This document shows positions 1 through 10,057 of a stretch of DNA of 64,000 nucleotides, one piece after another (positions within the stretch are counted from its first letter, which is position 1; each line of letters begins with the position of its first letter). This DNA comes from Hippophae tibetana (Eukaryota; Streptophyta; Magnoliopsida; Rosales; Elaeagnaceae). Under the pieces are notes generated by a model that saw only the letters and a program-made list of their open reading frames with translations, was not told where the DNA came from and did not search any database. Location: NCBI GenBank assembly GCA_037013495.1, contig CM072807.1, positions 6,493,001-6,557,000 of the forward strand. The letters run 5' to 3'. The translations under genes were made by a program, and so were the position numbers.

Positions 1-111
1 CGATTTACGTTGAGGTTCCAACTTCCAGAGTTGAATTTGCTTCGAGTATGTTTGTACTTATTCTAAATTTTGGTTAATTTGATTTTATTCATGTCCAGTT
101 AGTGGTGAGTT

Positions 112-1485
112 ATGGAAAGCAGCAATACTCAAAATGGTATCATGTGGTTCTTCAGGGATAAAGGTTTTGATGATAAGAGTATAAATGAAATTTTCAAAAA
201 ATGCGATCGTCTCAAGGATGTACATATGGAAAGGGCATCTGAAAATTGGGATTACTTGAAAAGTATTGGCATTCAGGAAAGGAAGTTGCCTTCTGTTGTT
301 TCAAAGTGCCCCAAGATTCTCACTTTGGGTCTTCTTGAGAGGCTGGTTCGGTAGAAAGTCATGACCTAACTCCCTCCAAAAGAGTCTGTAGAAAGTCATG
401 ACCTAACTCCCTCCAAAAGAGCTCTCAAAGAGGAAGTATTGTCATAACCTTATAACCAGCACTAGGCTGGCATCCCTGGTCGATGTGGGACTCAACACTC
501 CCCCTCACATCGGACGGGGACACCGCAAAGACCGATTCCACTCGGGCGGGGACACCGCAAAGACCGGGGAACTGTGCCAGAGGAGCCAGAGGGGACTCAT
601 CGCACCAGGGACCTGCTTTGATACCATGTAGAAAGTCATGATCTAACTCCCTCCAAAAGAGTTCTCAAAGAGGAAGGATTGCCATAACCTTATAACCAAC
701 ACTAGGCTGGCATCCCTGGTCGATGTGGGACTCAACAGGTTCCAGCAATTGAATGCCTCACAACCCTTAGCACTAAACCCGGTGAAGTTGCTTCTGCCAT
801 TTCCAAATTCCCTTACATACTGTTTCATAGTGTGGAAGAGAAGCTTTGTCCACTATTGGGTTTCTTTCAGGCGTTGGGTGTTCCTGAAAAACAACTTGGC
901 AAGATGATTTTGCTCAACCCGAGGCTCATAAGCTACAGCATTGAGACAAAGTTAACCAAAATTGTGCAATTTCTTGCTAGTTTTGGCCTTGCCAAAGATG
1001 GAATGATTGGAAAAGTTCTTGTAAAAAACCCTTTTATGATGGGTTATAGTGTCGATAAAAGATTGCATCCTACTGCCGAGTTTCTGAAGTCATTAGGTCT
1101 AACTGAAATAGGTCTTCAGACTGTGGCAGTGAACTTCCCTGAAGTATTGTGTAGAGATGTAGAGAAGGTTTTGAGACCCAATTATGATTTTCTTCAAAGA
1201 TGTGGATTTGCAGATAGACAAATAACAACTTTGGTGACTGGTTATCCTCCTATTCTGTTCAAGAGTATCCAGAACTCTTTAGAACCTAGAATCAGGTTCT
1301 TGGTAGAGATTATGGGAAGACAGATTGATGAAGTTGCAGATTTTCCTGACTTCTTCCTGTATGGTTTGAAGAAAAGATTGGAGTTGCGGCACAAAGTTTT
1401 GAAACAGAGGAAGCTGGACTATAGTTTGAGTGAAATGTTGGACTGTAATAAAAAGAAATTTCAAGTGAAATTTGACTTGGTTTGA
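112..1485 (+). pseudogene. MTERF6: mTERF6-like organelle transcription factor gene, interrupted by a TRIM element
   Basis: Two coding blocks, 112-349 and 743-1485, read in the same frame once the insert at 350-737 and one target copy are set aside; together they would encode about 326 residues. The product has serial mTERF motifs (conserved Pro near helix ends, as in KFPYI, NPRLI, NPFMM, NFPEV, GYPPI) and starts with a short MESSN...MWFFRDKGFDD leader. This closely matches my memory of Arabidopsis mTERF6/PDE191 (At4g38160), an organellar nucleic-acid-binding protein needed for plastid function. An in-frame stop (106-108) precedes the ATG at 112, so that start fits, although an upstream exon ending near 45 is possible. 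The insert brings an in-frame stop at 352-354, so unspliced mRNA would give about 80 residues. The remaining frame is fully open, so the insertion may be recent or polymorphic. Inference: this allele is a null unless the insert is spliced out. Confidence 0.82.
350..737 (-). mobile_element. TRIM-type miniature LTR retroelement inside the mTERF exon
   Basis: Two direct terminal repeats of 111 bp lie at 387-497 and 627-737, both running from TGTAGAAAGT to ACTCAACA and differing at about five positions. Read on the minus strand, the 627-737 repeat is followed by a tRNA-Met-like primer site (TGGTATCAAAGC), and a purine tract (GAGGGGGAG) precedes the other repeat. These are the hallmarks of a terminal-repeat retrotransposon in miniature; there is no coding capacity. 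The outer end carries an extra partial copy of the repeat's first 36-37 bases (350-386). The 5-bp target duplication GGTTC lies at 345-349 and 738-742. The repeat divergence suggests an age of roughly a few million years or less. Confidence 0.88.
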
Positions 1486-1914
1486 AGAAAATTCAGAAGT
1501 TGCTAAGGTCCTTTTTTGCACCTTTTCTTTCATTTTCTAGTATTGAATGAATGTCCTTCCATCTGTAGTGAACTCAAATTGTATACAATTTCAAGTGGAG
1601 TAAGGGTTTAGGGTTTATTATTAGGGCATAAACGGATTTCTAATCATGGTTTCACGTGTAAGAATTCAAATTTATAAGTTAATGCAAATTATATAGTTAA
1701 TGCTGAACTTTCAGAAAACTATTTGTACATCTTATAGTGCTATATGATACAACATGCAACAAATGAGTATCTATTAAAAATGACCCATCTCAATTCCATG
1801 GAGCAAAATGACTCCAAAGCTGGTAGCTGAGTATATTATATTACAATAGACGAGCAAGCTGACCAATTGCAGGATGTGAATGTTCGATTCTATGATATAA
1901 GATACAAAGTTTTT
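1486..1914. other. Spacer between convergent genes
   Basis: This is the AT-rich gap between the stop of the mTERF6-like gene (+) and the stop of the lectin receptor kinase (-). It should hold both 3' untranslated regions. I see no further gene or repeat. Confidence 0.6.
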
Positions 1915-4421
1915 TCAAGTTGAAGAAGATGCAGACATGTTTGAATATGTAGTGTCGATGGAGCTAAAGGCTGCTGTACCCAACAAGGGCCAAGTAAAGA
2001 CGGGCTTGAAAGGAGGTACCATAGGTGCTGGCAAAGTTCCAGATATAATCTGGCATATAGCCTCTGTTTGTGGCCTTTCACTAGCTACGGGATGTGAACA
2101 AGCCAATCCCAGAAATAGAAGCCTCTTTGCTTCCTCAATAACACAATTATCTTTGATCCTTTCGTCTACAGCTTCTTCAATGTGTCCTCCTCGACGTAAC
2201 ATCCAAACCCAATCAACCAATGTATACTGATGTTCTTCTTGCTGAATCTTAATTCCAGCGCTTCTACCACACACAACTTCAAGAATAACTGCACCAAAAC
2301 CAAACACATCAGATTCACGTGTGGCTTTTCCCATGTGGAAGCATTCTGGAGCTACATAGCCCATAGTTCCTTGAACTCCACATACTCCTAGCTCAGCATA
2401 TGAGTTTCTCTCATTCTCTATGGCTCGAGCGAGCCCAAAATCCCCCAATCGAGCATTGTAGTCTAAATCGAGCAAGATGTTACTCGATTTGAGGTCACGA
2501 TGAACCACCTTTTGATCATATTCATTATGAAGGTAATGCAGTGCTGAGGCTACACCGGCAAGTATTTTGCACCTGTATCTCCAACTTAGTATATTCTCAT
2601 TAGAACATTCGTATAGGTGTTTCTCAAGACTTCCATTTGGCATGAAGTCATAGACAAGCAGAAGCTTCCCTTTTTCATAGCACCATCCTGAAAAATGTGA
2701 AAATATTACTTTATTTTAATCTACTAAATCCAATGAATTAAACTACTCGGTAGATTTACAACATTTAGTTGATTAATTTGGATTGTTGAACTATTCTGAA
2801 AGTCAGTTTTAACTGCCAGTAAGAGAAGCCGCAATTGTACAGCCAAAATATTATGAACTCTGACCTTTTAAAAATGAAAGAGAATGATAACAACTAATTA
2901 GTGTTATGTGCTTGACAAATTCATATTACACTTTTACAATTGACTTAACAATTTTCTTAATTTTTCTTAAATTGCAAGGTGTATTCAATTTTTTTTTTTT
3001 ACAATTGATTAAATAAAGTTGTATTCATTGTTTGAAACAGTAAAATGCAGTGGGAAAAAAAACAAACAAACGGACAAACTTTGAAATGCAGTATGGAAGC
3101 AAAACCAGAAACAAAGTCCAAAAATGAAGGTGAGGTGAAAATTACCAACTAATTGAACGAGATGTTTATGACGAAGACGATGAATGATAGTAAGCTCAGC
3201 CAAGAAATCATCCTTGCTTTTGATATTGTCCCTTGAAAATTTCTTCACAGCTACTTCAGTTTTAGTAATTCTTGCATCAGAATTGTTACTATCCTCATCA
3301 AGATGAAGAACACCTTTATAAACAATACCAAAACCACCTTGTCCCAACACCATACTCGCATGAAAATTATTAGTAGCCTTATTCAATTCCTTGTACTTAA
3401 ACTCTCTAGGCATCCCAGGCAATCTTTTCAATACTATTCCCAACACATTTTCTTCATCATCTCTTGTTCTCCTCTTGTCCAAATAAACAACCCCAAACTT
3501 AACTCCAATCAAAAATAACAATAACAATCCAGGAACACCAATCCCAAGACCAATCTTTAAAGAAGTCCAATCTCGTTTGGGTTCCAAAATTTCAACTTGT
3601 AGATCCCATTCTAATACACAGTTCAATTGAATTGCGGTATTGCCTGTAGAAGCAGAGAATCCAAAGTATGATTCTTTTTTGACATATTTTTTCAAGTCTA
3701 TATTTTCTTTAAGAAGCAAAGTCCTAGTCTTGTTATCATTTCTATTAATCTTCATGTAGACTTCAATTACTTTAGACATACCATTATACTGTATCCAAAC
3801 TATATAGTATGTGACATTTTCTGGAGATATCTCAAAACCAAAGTCCCTAAGACGAACGGTCTTTTTTGACTTGACTGAATTGACATTAAGGCCTAAATGA
3901 TTATCATCTGGATCAAATTCTTGTTGCTTTTCCGTATCGAATTCGATAGCAACTATATGATTGTTGTTGTCACCATCAATAGTTGCATTTGTGAGGCCTA
4001 GCCACTGCCCATGACTGTTTTGTGGGATGTCAAAATTTGGAGCTATAAGAAAAGCAAAACCTTCACCAGATCTCCATTCTTTTTGCCTAAAGATGTTGAT
4101 AACAAAGGTGGTGTTAAAAGAGGCAATTTTGTCATCAATATCTGATAGCCAGAGATTGTATGGTTTGTAGTACATGATCCTGCCTGATTTGTTTGTGAAA
4201 CCATAGTCTGTGTTTTCTGAATCTGGTGTTAATTGAAGAGCTCCTTGATCAATTGATGAGAAATTAGTGAAATGGAATGAACTTTGATCTGTTTTTTCTT
4301 CAAATTTATAGAATGGAAATGGTTTTGGGTTTGGTTGTTGTGATGAGCTAAGTGCAGCATATTGTAGTATAGCAAATGAGATAAGAATGAACGTAATGGA
4401 GTCTATTTTGCAAAGCTTCAT
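1915..4421 (-). CDS. L-type lectin-domain receptor-like kinase
   Basis: Two exons: 4421-3146 and 2687-1915. The intron 3145-2688 has GT/AG ends and splits codon 426. The product is 682 residues. Residues 1-27 are a signal peptide; about 36-278 form a legume-lectin domain (GEGFAFLIAP, VAIEFDT, WDLQV); about 290-314 are a membrane span. The cytosolic kinase follows, with glycine loop GQGGFG (360-365), AVKK (Lys393), HRDLKSSN (from 488), DFG (508-510) and GTMGYVAPE, so it looks active. L-type LecRKs sit in the plasma membrane and sense extracellular ligands, eATP being one case, in immunity and development. The wording of lectin and kinase motifs recalls the S-clade (S.5-like), but this is tentative. 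The gene looks intact. Its upstream region is duplicated at about 7.94-9.27 kb. Confidence 0.93.
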
Positions 4422-4445
4422 TGTTTTTTTCTCTTCTTCTTAATT

Positions 4446-5330
4446 TTCAAATTATGGGCAGGAAGAGGAAGAAGATCTAGCAGTGAAGAAGAAGAAAAAG
4501 AAGATGGTCAAATAGGATTTGCACAAAACACAGGCCAAAAGCGGTTTTGAAAAGAGATTTCATTTACTGTATTTATACTAGAGGTGTGTTGAATGTTTGT
4601 GTTGCGTGTGGTCATGTAGGTGTTCGTGTTTTTAAGATCAAATTCACGTACTTTTAATATTATAAAAAATTAATTACTTTGGACCAATTTCTATAATTAT
4701 AGTATGGTTAAAATTAATTGGTTTATCAAAAAAAATTAACTATTAATTATAATTAAAAAAAATTAATGTTGATTATGGATTTTAGCCGGTGTTGGTACCC
4801 TAATATGTAAGCCTGTTTTTTGAAAGAATTTGGTAGGCAATTATCAAAACCAAGGTTGGTTAAACTTACAAGTTGTTTCTTTTCTTTTATTCTTTTCCTT
4901 TTGGCATTTGAACTTTGATCACACTTATTATTCTATTTTTTCTCCTTTAAAATTTGGATAATATAATTAATCAAAAAATATATATTCTTCATTCTTGTTC
5001 TTTGTTCCCGTATTTTCAATTTGTTTATTGTTCGAGGGTTAATATTTAAAAAGTCAATGTTTTTCATTAAAAGTCAATAGTCTTGTGCTAGAATTCTTAA
5101 TAAAGTACTGGGTAAACAATTAAAAATTCAAAGGTCGTGATTTTAAAGAAATTTCTTAGTAGCATGAAGTTCCTTACGTTAAATATATGAAGATAACTTC
5201 GGACACGACATAGAAGCTTCTTGTGATGTTTATTTGTGCCCTTATAAGAATATTAGACCAACGAGTTGCTGAACGAAATGTATTTGTACATATTAAATGT
5301 TTGAAATTTAAATCTTATTTACGAGTTGAG
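4446..5330 (-). repeat. Upstream region of the lectin kinase, copy A of a tandem duplication
   Basis: This stretch matches about 7936-9266 in the same orientation. Shared landmarks are a GCACAAA...CAGGCCAAAA block, TTTACTGTAT, ACTTTTAATATTATAAAA, GAATTTGGTAGGCAA with CAAAACCAAGG, AAAGTCAATAGTCT, AAAAATTCAAAGGT and TTTCTTAGTAGCATG. It starts about 25 bp upstream of the kinase ATG, so it covers the 5' leader and promoter. Near 5310-5325 it holds the sequence that is uninterrupted here but carries a TRIM insertion in copy B. Identity looks around 80 percent by eye, with indels. Confidence 0.8.
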
Positions 5331-5783
5331 AGGCTATGTTGAGAAAAAAAAGTTATTATTTAAAAGTAGTGAAAATTAATGTTAGGGTTAGTTATTTATT
5401 ACTAAATTGATGTTTGGTTATTGTATTTATCTTTGTGATATTTTAGTTCTAATTTCATGTGGGCAAAGTTAATTTTTTTTATTTTATTTTTATAAATTTT
5501 TTTCAATTACATTATATAGAGATTGTTTTTATTTGAATGATTCAAAAAATTGAAAAATAAATAAATAAAAATCTATAAAATAAAGAAAAATATTTAAAAA
5601 ATGATAATTTGTTAACTTTTTAATAATAATATAATTAAAATATTGTAAAAAATAAGTATATAATATAAATGTTATTTTAAAAATAAATATAAAATTTGTG
5701 AAGATCATGAGTTGTTGAGTAAAATTTAGAATACACAATTCTAAATTTATTAATATTGGATTCAAACAAGTAAACAAAATATT
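5331..5783. other. AT-rich spacer
   Basis: Low-complexity AT-rich sequence between the duplicated upstream region and the copia-type LTR. The open stretch on the minus strand (5529-5777) is mostly Phe/Ile/Leu/Tyr, as expected from AT bias, and I do not regard it as a gene. Confidence 0.55.
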
Positions 5784-6235
5784 TGTATTATACCTACAAT
5801 AAAAGACATTATAACACTTTTCAAAAGTAACTCACAAATTGAAGAGAAATACAAACACTCAAATAGAAAGTTGCAAACTCACATTCAAATTAAGAATATA
5901 AAGACTTATTTGTTTTTGATGGGATAATTAAACCAAATACAAGGTAGACTATTTATAGTCTTCATCATGCAATCTACACCACATAAATATAAAACTAAGA
6001 AATAATTCTAGCCACACAAATATTATCACATTCTACACACTTCTCTTTTCTACATTCTTTTAGATTTTCTCTTAAAAAAAATTTCTTCAACCACTCCATT
6101 TATTAGGTTAGTGTTAATTTTCAACAACTTTCTTCAACCATTCCATTTATTGAGTTGGTGTTGATTTTCTACACTCCCCATCAACACCAACTTTCCATGA
6201 AGAAAAGCATTCTTCACATTTATATGCCACTTTGC
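5784..6235 (-). mobile_element. Ty1/copia-type LTR with polypurine tract, truncated element
   Basis: On the minus strand a purine tract (GATGGGGAG) ends at 6174 and is followed by an LTR-like unit 6173-5784 with inverted ends TGTA...TACA, about 390 bp. Inside are a TATA-like box (CTATAAATAG, near 5950) and a twofold 45-bp repeat (about 6084-6173). Just upstream (6194-6222) a short stretch reads like the copia reverse-transcriptase motif NVKNAFLHG. I see no partner LTR. A 12-bp inverted repeat (GTTGGTGTTGAT) flanks the LTR/purine-tract junction. The rest of the element is missing, so this is an old, broken remnant. Confidence 0.55.
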
Positions 6236-6693
6236 ATCTTATTTTAACTCACTCTTCATTGCTTATTTCCTTAGGTACGACCCCATGAAAGATGAATGGT
6301 TTGCTTACCAATTATTGTTCCATTTAAACTCCCAACTGCATCCTTAACATTTTTCCTATTGACAAATTGTACAAAACCACATGTTTTTCTAACTGGTATT
6401 TTATCATGAATTAACTCACCAAATTGGCCAAATACTTGTTTTAGTACGTCATCATTGAAGTTGGATCCAAACTACTAAAAAAATTGTTTTATTATTTGGA
6501 TCATTCTCGGCTTGGTTTCCTTGTGTATTAGGGTATAAACCACTCTATTTTCTGGTAGTAGGCTTCTTATTGGAACAAAGTCCAACACACATGGGCCTAG
6601 TACAACAGTACTGCGCATTCATTTTTGTCAAGGCACACAATTGTTCACTCTCATCACCAAACCTAACAAACCTAGTTATCTTTGCAGTAGGAC
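6225..6693 (-). pseudogene. RBP45/RBP47-like RNA-binding protein fragment (RRM2 end to RRM3)
   Basis: On the minus strand the sequence gives the end of one RRM (FVRFGDESEQ, then ...MNAQYC) and, after a linker, most of a second RRM with GFVQFVNRKN, LNGTIIGKQT and LSWGR. These match the second and third RRMs of plant oligouridylate/poly(A)-binding RBP45/RBP47 proteins, which join stress granules. Several stops and frame changes break it and there is no start, so it is a fragment. The linker and both RRM parts are contiguous with no intron, which suggests an exon piece or a cDNA-derived copy. It abuts the trihelix fragment upstream and the copia remnant downstream. Confidence 0.72.
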
Positions 6694-6734
6694 AAATTAA
6701 CTCAATAAGTAGTTCAAAGAAACGCCACTTGTTA

Positions 6735-7067
6735 GGTCCTTTCGATTCTTACATTGAATATCAATCTTAGGATTCTTTGAATAGTCCTTTCTACTATTCA
6801 CAATATCAGCAACCTCTTTCCAATGCTTTTGCTTGAGATTTCCTCTACTCAGCTCCACATATCTTTCACCACATGCATTGATCAACACCGCCATAGCACC
6901 TTCACTCCAACAATCTTTTCTTCCACCTCATCCACTACCATTCCTCGTTTGTTGTTTTGAAAGTGCTACCGATGCCACTATCATCATTATCAGACCATTC
7001 AACCTCGGAGATGACTCCGAAGATCTACTCTCCGGCGAAGGATGCGACTGGATCTCATCGTCTTCCT
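6735..7067 (-). pseudogene. Trihelix (ENAP/ASIL-like) transcription factor fragment
   Basis: The minus strand reads EDDEIQSHPSPE, then a low-complexity stretch, then CWSEGAM...[23 protein letters not shown] and DIQCKNRKD. This is the amino-terminal half and SANT/Myb-like trihelix DNA-binding domain of the ENAP/VFP/ASIL subfamily ([17 protein letters not shown]). Nuclear members of that family bind DNA and recruit chromatin factors. The fragment stops within or just after the trihelix and has a few internal stops, so it is not functional alone. It lies in the same orientation as the neighbouring EXA1-like and RBP47-like pieces. Confidence 0.78.
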
Positions 7068-7190
7068 TCTATAAAATCTCGTAATCAATAACATCATCCA
7101 TTACAACATCAGATCTTATGTTATCATAACCCGATCTCCTTGTTGATCTATATGATTTTCTGTCACCATCAAACTTTGTAAAATAGGTGC
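7068..7190 (-). pseudogene. Unassigned gene fragment within the mosaic
   Basis: Between the EXA1-like and trihelix pieces the minus strand stays open and reads a charged segment containing YFTKFDGDRKSYRST and MDDVIDYE. It may belong to a further captured gene or to a divergent part of either neighbour. I do not recognise the source. The composition (Arg, Asp, Ser, Tyr) is that of a real protein, not of random AT-rich DNA. Confidence 0.35.
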
Positions 7191-7632
7191 CTTGTTCATA
7201 GTTGGAATCCTTGTTACTTGGGTATGTCCATCGATCAGATAGAGCACGACGCTCTTCTCCAAAGTGCTTCATGTTTGAATTTTTTATTCAATAGTCCATC
7301 TTGTGGTTTCCACCAAGCTCTTTATCTCCATCTCTCCAACAATATTTACACAAAGAGGAATTGGTGTCTCTTTTTTCATCAAGTCATCGATCATGACTAC
7401 CAATTTCCATATCCAGTAAGGATGGCCTGAACACATCCTTTTTCTTCTGAATATAATGAACCTCTTCACTATTTCTTGATAACTTCATGATGTCTGAGCG
7501 ATTTCCAAAGGAAGGATTTGATTTGGGAGGGTTTCCCACAGTTGTCTTTGCTGGCTTAATATATCTTATCTTTGGCAGAAACCACTATGGTGAAAGCGGA
7601 ATAGGATTGTCAAATCCTAGAGCATCTTTGGC
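7190..7632 (-). pseudogene. EXA1/GYF-domain protein fragment (amino-terminal region)
   Basis: The minus strand contains, in order, FDNPIPLSP...WFLPK, NPSFGNRSDIMKLS, VHYIQKKKDVFRPSLLDME and, further on, HFGEERRALSDRW. From memory this matches the amino-terminal region of plant GIGYF-like proteins (Arabidopsis EXA1, At5g42950), translational repressors that bind eIF4E-family proteins and are susceptibility factors for potexviruses. Only the region before the GYF domain is present, with several stops and frame changes. It is one piece of a chain of unrelated gene fragments lying head to tail on the same strand. Confidence 0.6.
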
Positions 7633-7865
7633 CTTTCTTCCCCAAGCAAAGGTATCTAGCTCTTCCCACTAATTGTTGGTTGAACCACTGGTAGTTTTCT
7701 TTCTATCCCATTCAACAATAAAATCATAATCTGTACTTTTCTCAAGAGTAGAGTTGCCAGCATTTTCCACAGTTGTAACCGTGAAAGCTAATTCTTCTTC
7801 CTCTATAAGGAATAATGTTTTGGCATCCCAACCATCTTCGTTATTCTCTTTAGAACTGGAAGTAG
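7632..7865 (-). pseudogene. Unassigned gene fragment upstream in the mosaic
   Basis: The minus strand reads an acidic segment ([33 protein letters not shown], then [11 protein letters not shown] and WEELDTFAWGRK) before the EXA1-like piece starts. Long coherent reading with ordinary protein composition suggests a captured exon, but I cannot name its source. It is preceded by an AG and lies about 70 bp from the duplicated kinase upstream sequence. Confidence 0.4.
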
Positions 7866-7935
7866 TTTTATTAGTTTATATAGGCCTTTTCTTACTCCAA
7901 TAATCTTTTTTTCATGTTTGTAAAAGGTCTTTATT

Positions 7936-9620
7936 CATCCTTTTTAAATTATGAGAAGGAAGAGAAAGTAGATGGTAAAATAGGAATGCACAAATCACAA
8001 GCCAAAAAGGGGTTTTAAAAAAAAGGTATTTGATTTACTGTATATACTATATAGTAGGAGTGTCATTAGTATTATTTTGCATGTTTGTATCCTGTTTTCA
8101 AGCTTAAGTTTGCCTACTTTTAATATTATAAAAATTATTAATTACTTTCAGATAATTTCTTTATTTATAACGGTAAGAAATCTTAATATTGAATAATAAA
8201 ACTAATTTTATAACTAAAAAGTCATATTAAATCATATCATGTTTGTGTTATAGATTAGTCTTAAACGTATGTTTCCTGGAATTTGGTAGGCAACTACCAA
8301 AACCAAGGTCGGCAAAGCTTACAAGTTTTTTTCTCTTTTGTTCTTAATATATATATATGATCATTATCATCAATTTTTTTACCTAATGTTTTATTATCTT
8401 AACGATTGATATTTATTAATAGCAATAATAAAAAAAATTATTTTAATCTTATATATTTTCACTGAAGTTTAGGACCGGTAAAAATTTGTTTTTCCCCATC
8501 TTCTTAATTTGTTTAAGGCTTATTATGTTTTGTCACTGAAGTTTAGGACCGATCAAAAATTCTCGAAACCTTTAACTATATAAAAAATGTTTAGTTTCAT
8601 ATGACATGTATATATTTATTTTTTTGGATAATTTTTGTTAACATAATTAATTTTTAATATCATATGTTAATATTTTTATAAAAATTAATAAAATGATATA
8701 AATGTTATACTAAATATTATTGATATTTTATAATAAATTAAACATGCGACATTTTCACTACCGTCCAAAATTTTAGGAAAAAAAACATATTTAATGTTCA
8801 ATAGAGTTAATATTTCACACGTAAAATGTTTTTCATAGAAAGTCAATAGTCTCATGCTAGAATTATGAATAAAACTTGGCAAACACGATTAAAAATTCAA
8901 AGGTTATGATTTTAAATAAATTTCTTAGTAGCATGGAGTTCCGTACATTAGGAATATGAAGAAAATTAGCTAGGACACAACAAAAAAGCTTCTTATAATG
9001 CTTATTTGGGACATTGAATAATGTTATATTCGTATAAATTTATAATTTTATTTATATTCATGTTAATTATAGTATAATATATTGTAAAATTTTCTTAAAA
9101 ATTAAATAAAATTTTATTTTTAAAATTATTTAATTAGTTTACATTATAATCTGTATTGTGTAATTTATATGACTATAGTATTACTCTAATAATCTTACAA
9201 TAATATTATCTCAACGAATTGTTCAACCATATAATATAAGTATATTTAAAATTTAAAATTTAAATAGTTAGATTTGAGTCTAATTTCATCTTAAAATTCA
9301 AGTTGTGAGATGAAGGATTCTCTAAGGTTATATGTGCAGCGGATGTTTAATACCTAACCAATGTGGGACTTAACAGCCTTTTCCACATCGGTTGGTGGTC
9401 CTAATCGGCATTGAGCGGGCGGAGCTATACCCTTAGTACACCGCTAAGCTCTTGGACGCCAATAGGAAACCAAGAAACTAACTTTGATACCATGTTAGAC
9501 TTGAACCTAACTCTATCTTAAAATTCAGGTTGTGAGATGAATGATTGTTCAAGATTATATGTGCAACGAAAGTCTAATACTTGACCGATGTGAGACTTAA
9601 CACAAATCTTAATTACATTA
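7936..9620 (-). repeat. Copy B of the lectin-kinase upstream region, no kinase gene attached
   Basis: Matches 4446-5330 in order and orientation (see copy A). It carries about 180 bp of extra AT-rich sequence near 9015-9195 and a TRIM at 9266-9602. Similarity begins about 25 bp upstream of where the kinase ATG would be; from there down (plus coordinates below about 7936) the sequence is unrelated to the kinase and leads into the gene-fragment mosaic. Inference: a tandem copy of the kinase locus lost its body, or only the upstream part was copied. Confidence 0.78.
9266..9602 (-). mobile_element. TRIM-type miniature LTR retroelement, second copy
   Basis: Direct repeats of 110 bp at 9266-9375 and 9493-9602 (right copy TGTTAGACTT...GACTTAACA) flank a short internal region. 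On the minus strand the 9493-9602 repeat is followed by a tRNA-Met-like primer site (TGGTATCAAAG). The flanks TAAAT (9261-9265) and CAAAT (9603-9607) look like a target duplication with one change. The uninterrupted sequence AAATTTAAATCTTA is found in the paralogous copy A near 5310. The repeats differ at more sites than those of the TRIM at 350-737, so it is older. Non-coding. Confidence 0.83.
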
Positions 9621-10057
9621 TCTTTATAAGTAATGATGAAAAATTGACTAGTACATCCCATTTTAGCAACAAAAAAAAAGAAACTATAAAAGACTATAAT
9701 ACCCGTTTACCAAACTTGATCGCTGGGTGAGCTCAGAGGTTGCTTTAGTGGCAAGGAAAATAATGGTAAATGAAAAGGTCTTCATTCAAAACTCCAAAAT
9801 TATGAAATTTCAGCTTTTCCACTTTAGCTAAATTTAAAATTCTAAAATTTTAAACTAAATATAAATAATATACTATAACATCCCAAGTTTTATGTACTTT
9901 TTTTTATTACACTCTGAGTCAATTACAAACTAACATGTGCATATAATTTAAATTATGCAAATATAATTATTTTAGGAGATGTCAATAAAAAGATGCAAAA
10001 AAATTGCGTAAATGTTAAGAATATTTTGGTGGTAGATAGAAAAATATAGTAAATATG
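9621..10057. other. AT-rich spacer
   Basis: Between the second TRIM and the copia element. I see no gene or clear repeat. Confidence 0.5.

Noticed and set aside
5529-5777. Minus-strand frame of 82 residues
   Set aside because: Nearly all Phe, Ile, Leu, Tyr and Asn, as expected of AT-rich noncoding DNA.
6570-7672. Plus-strand frames in the mosaic region
   Set aside because: They are antisense to the recognisable host gene fragments on the minus strand.
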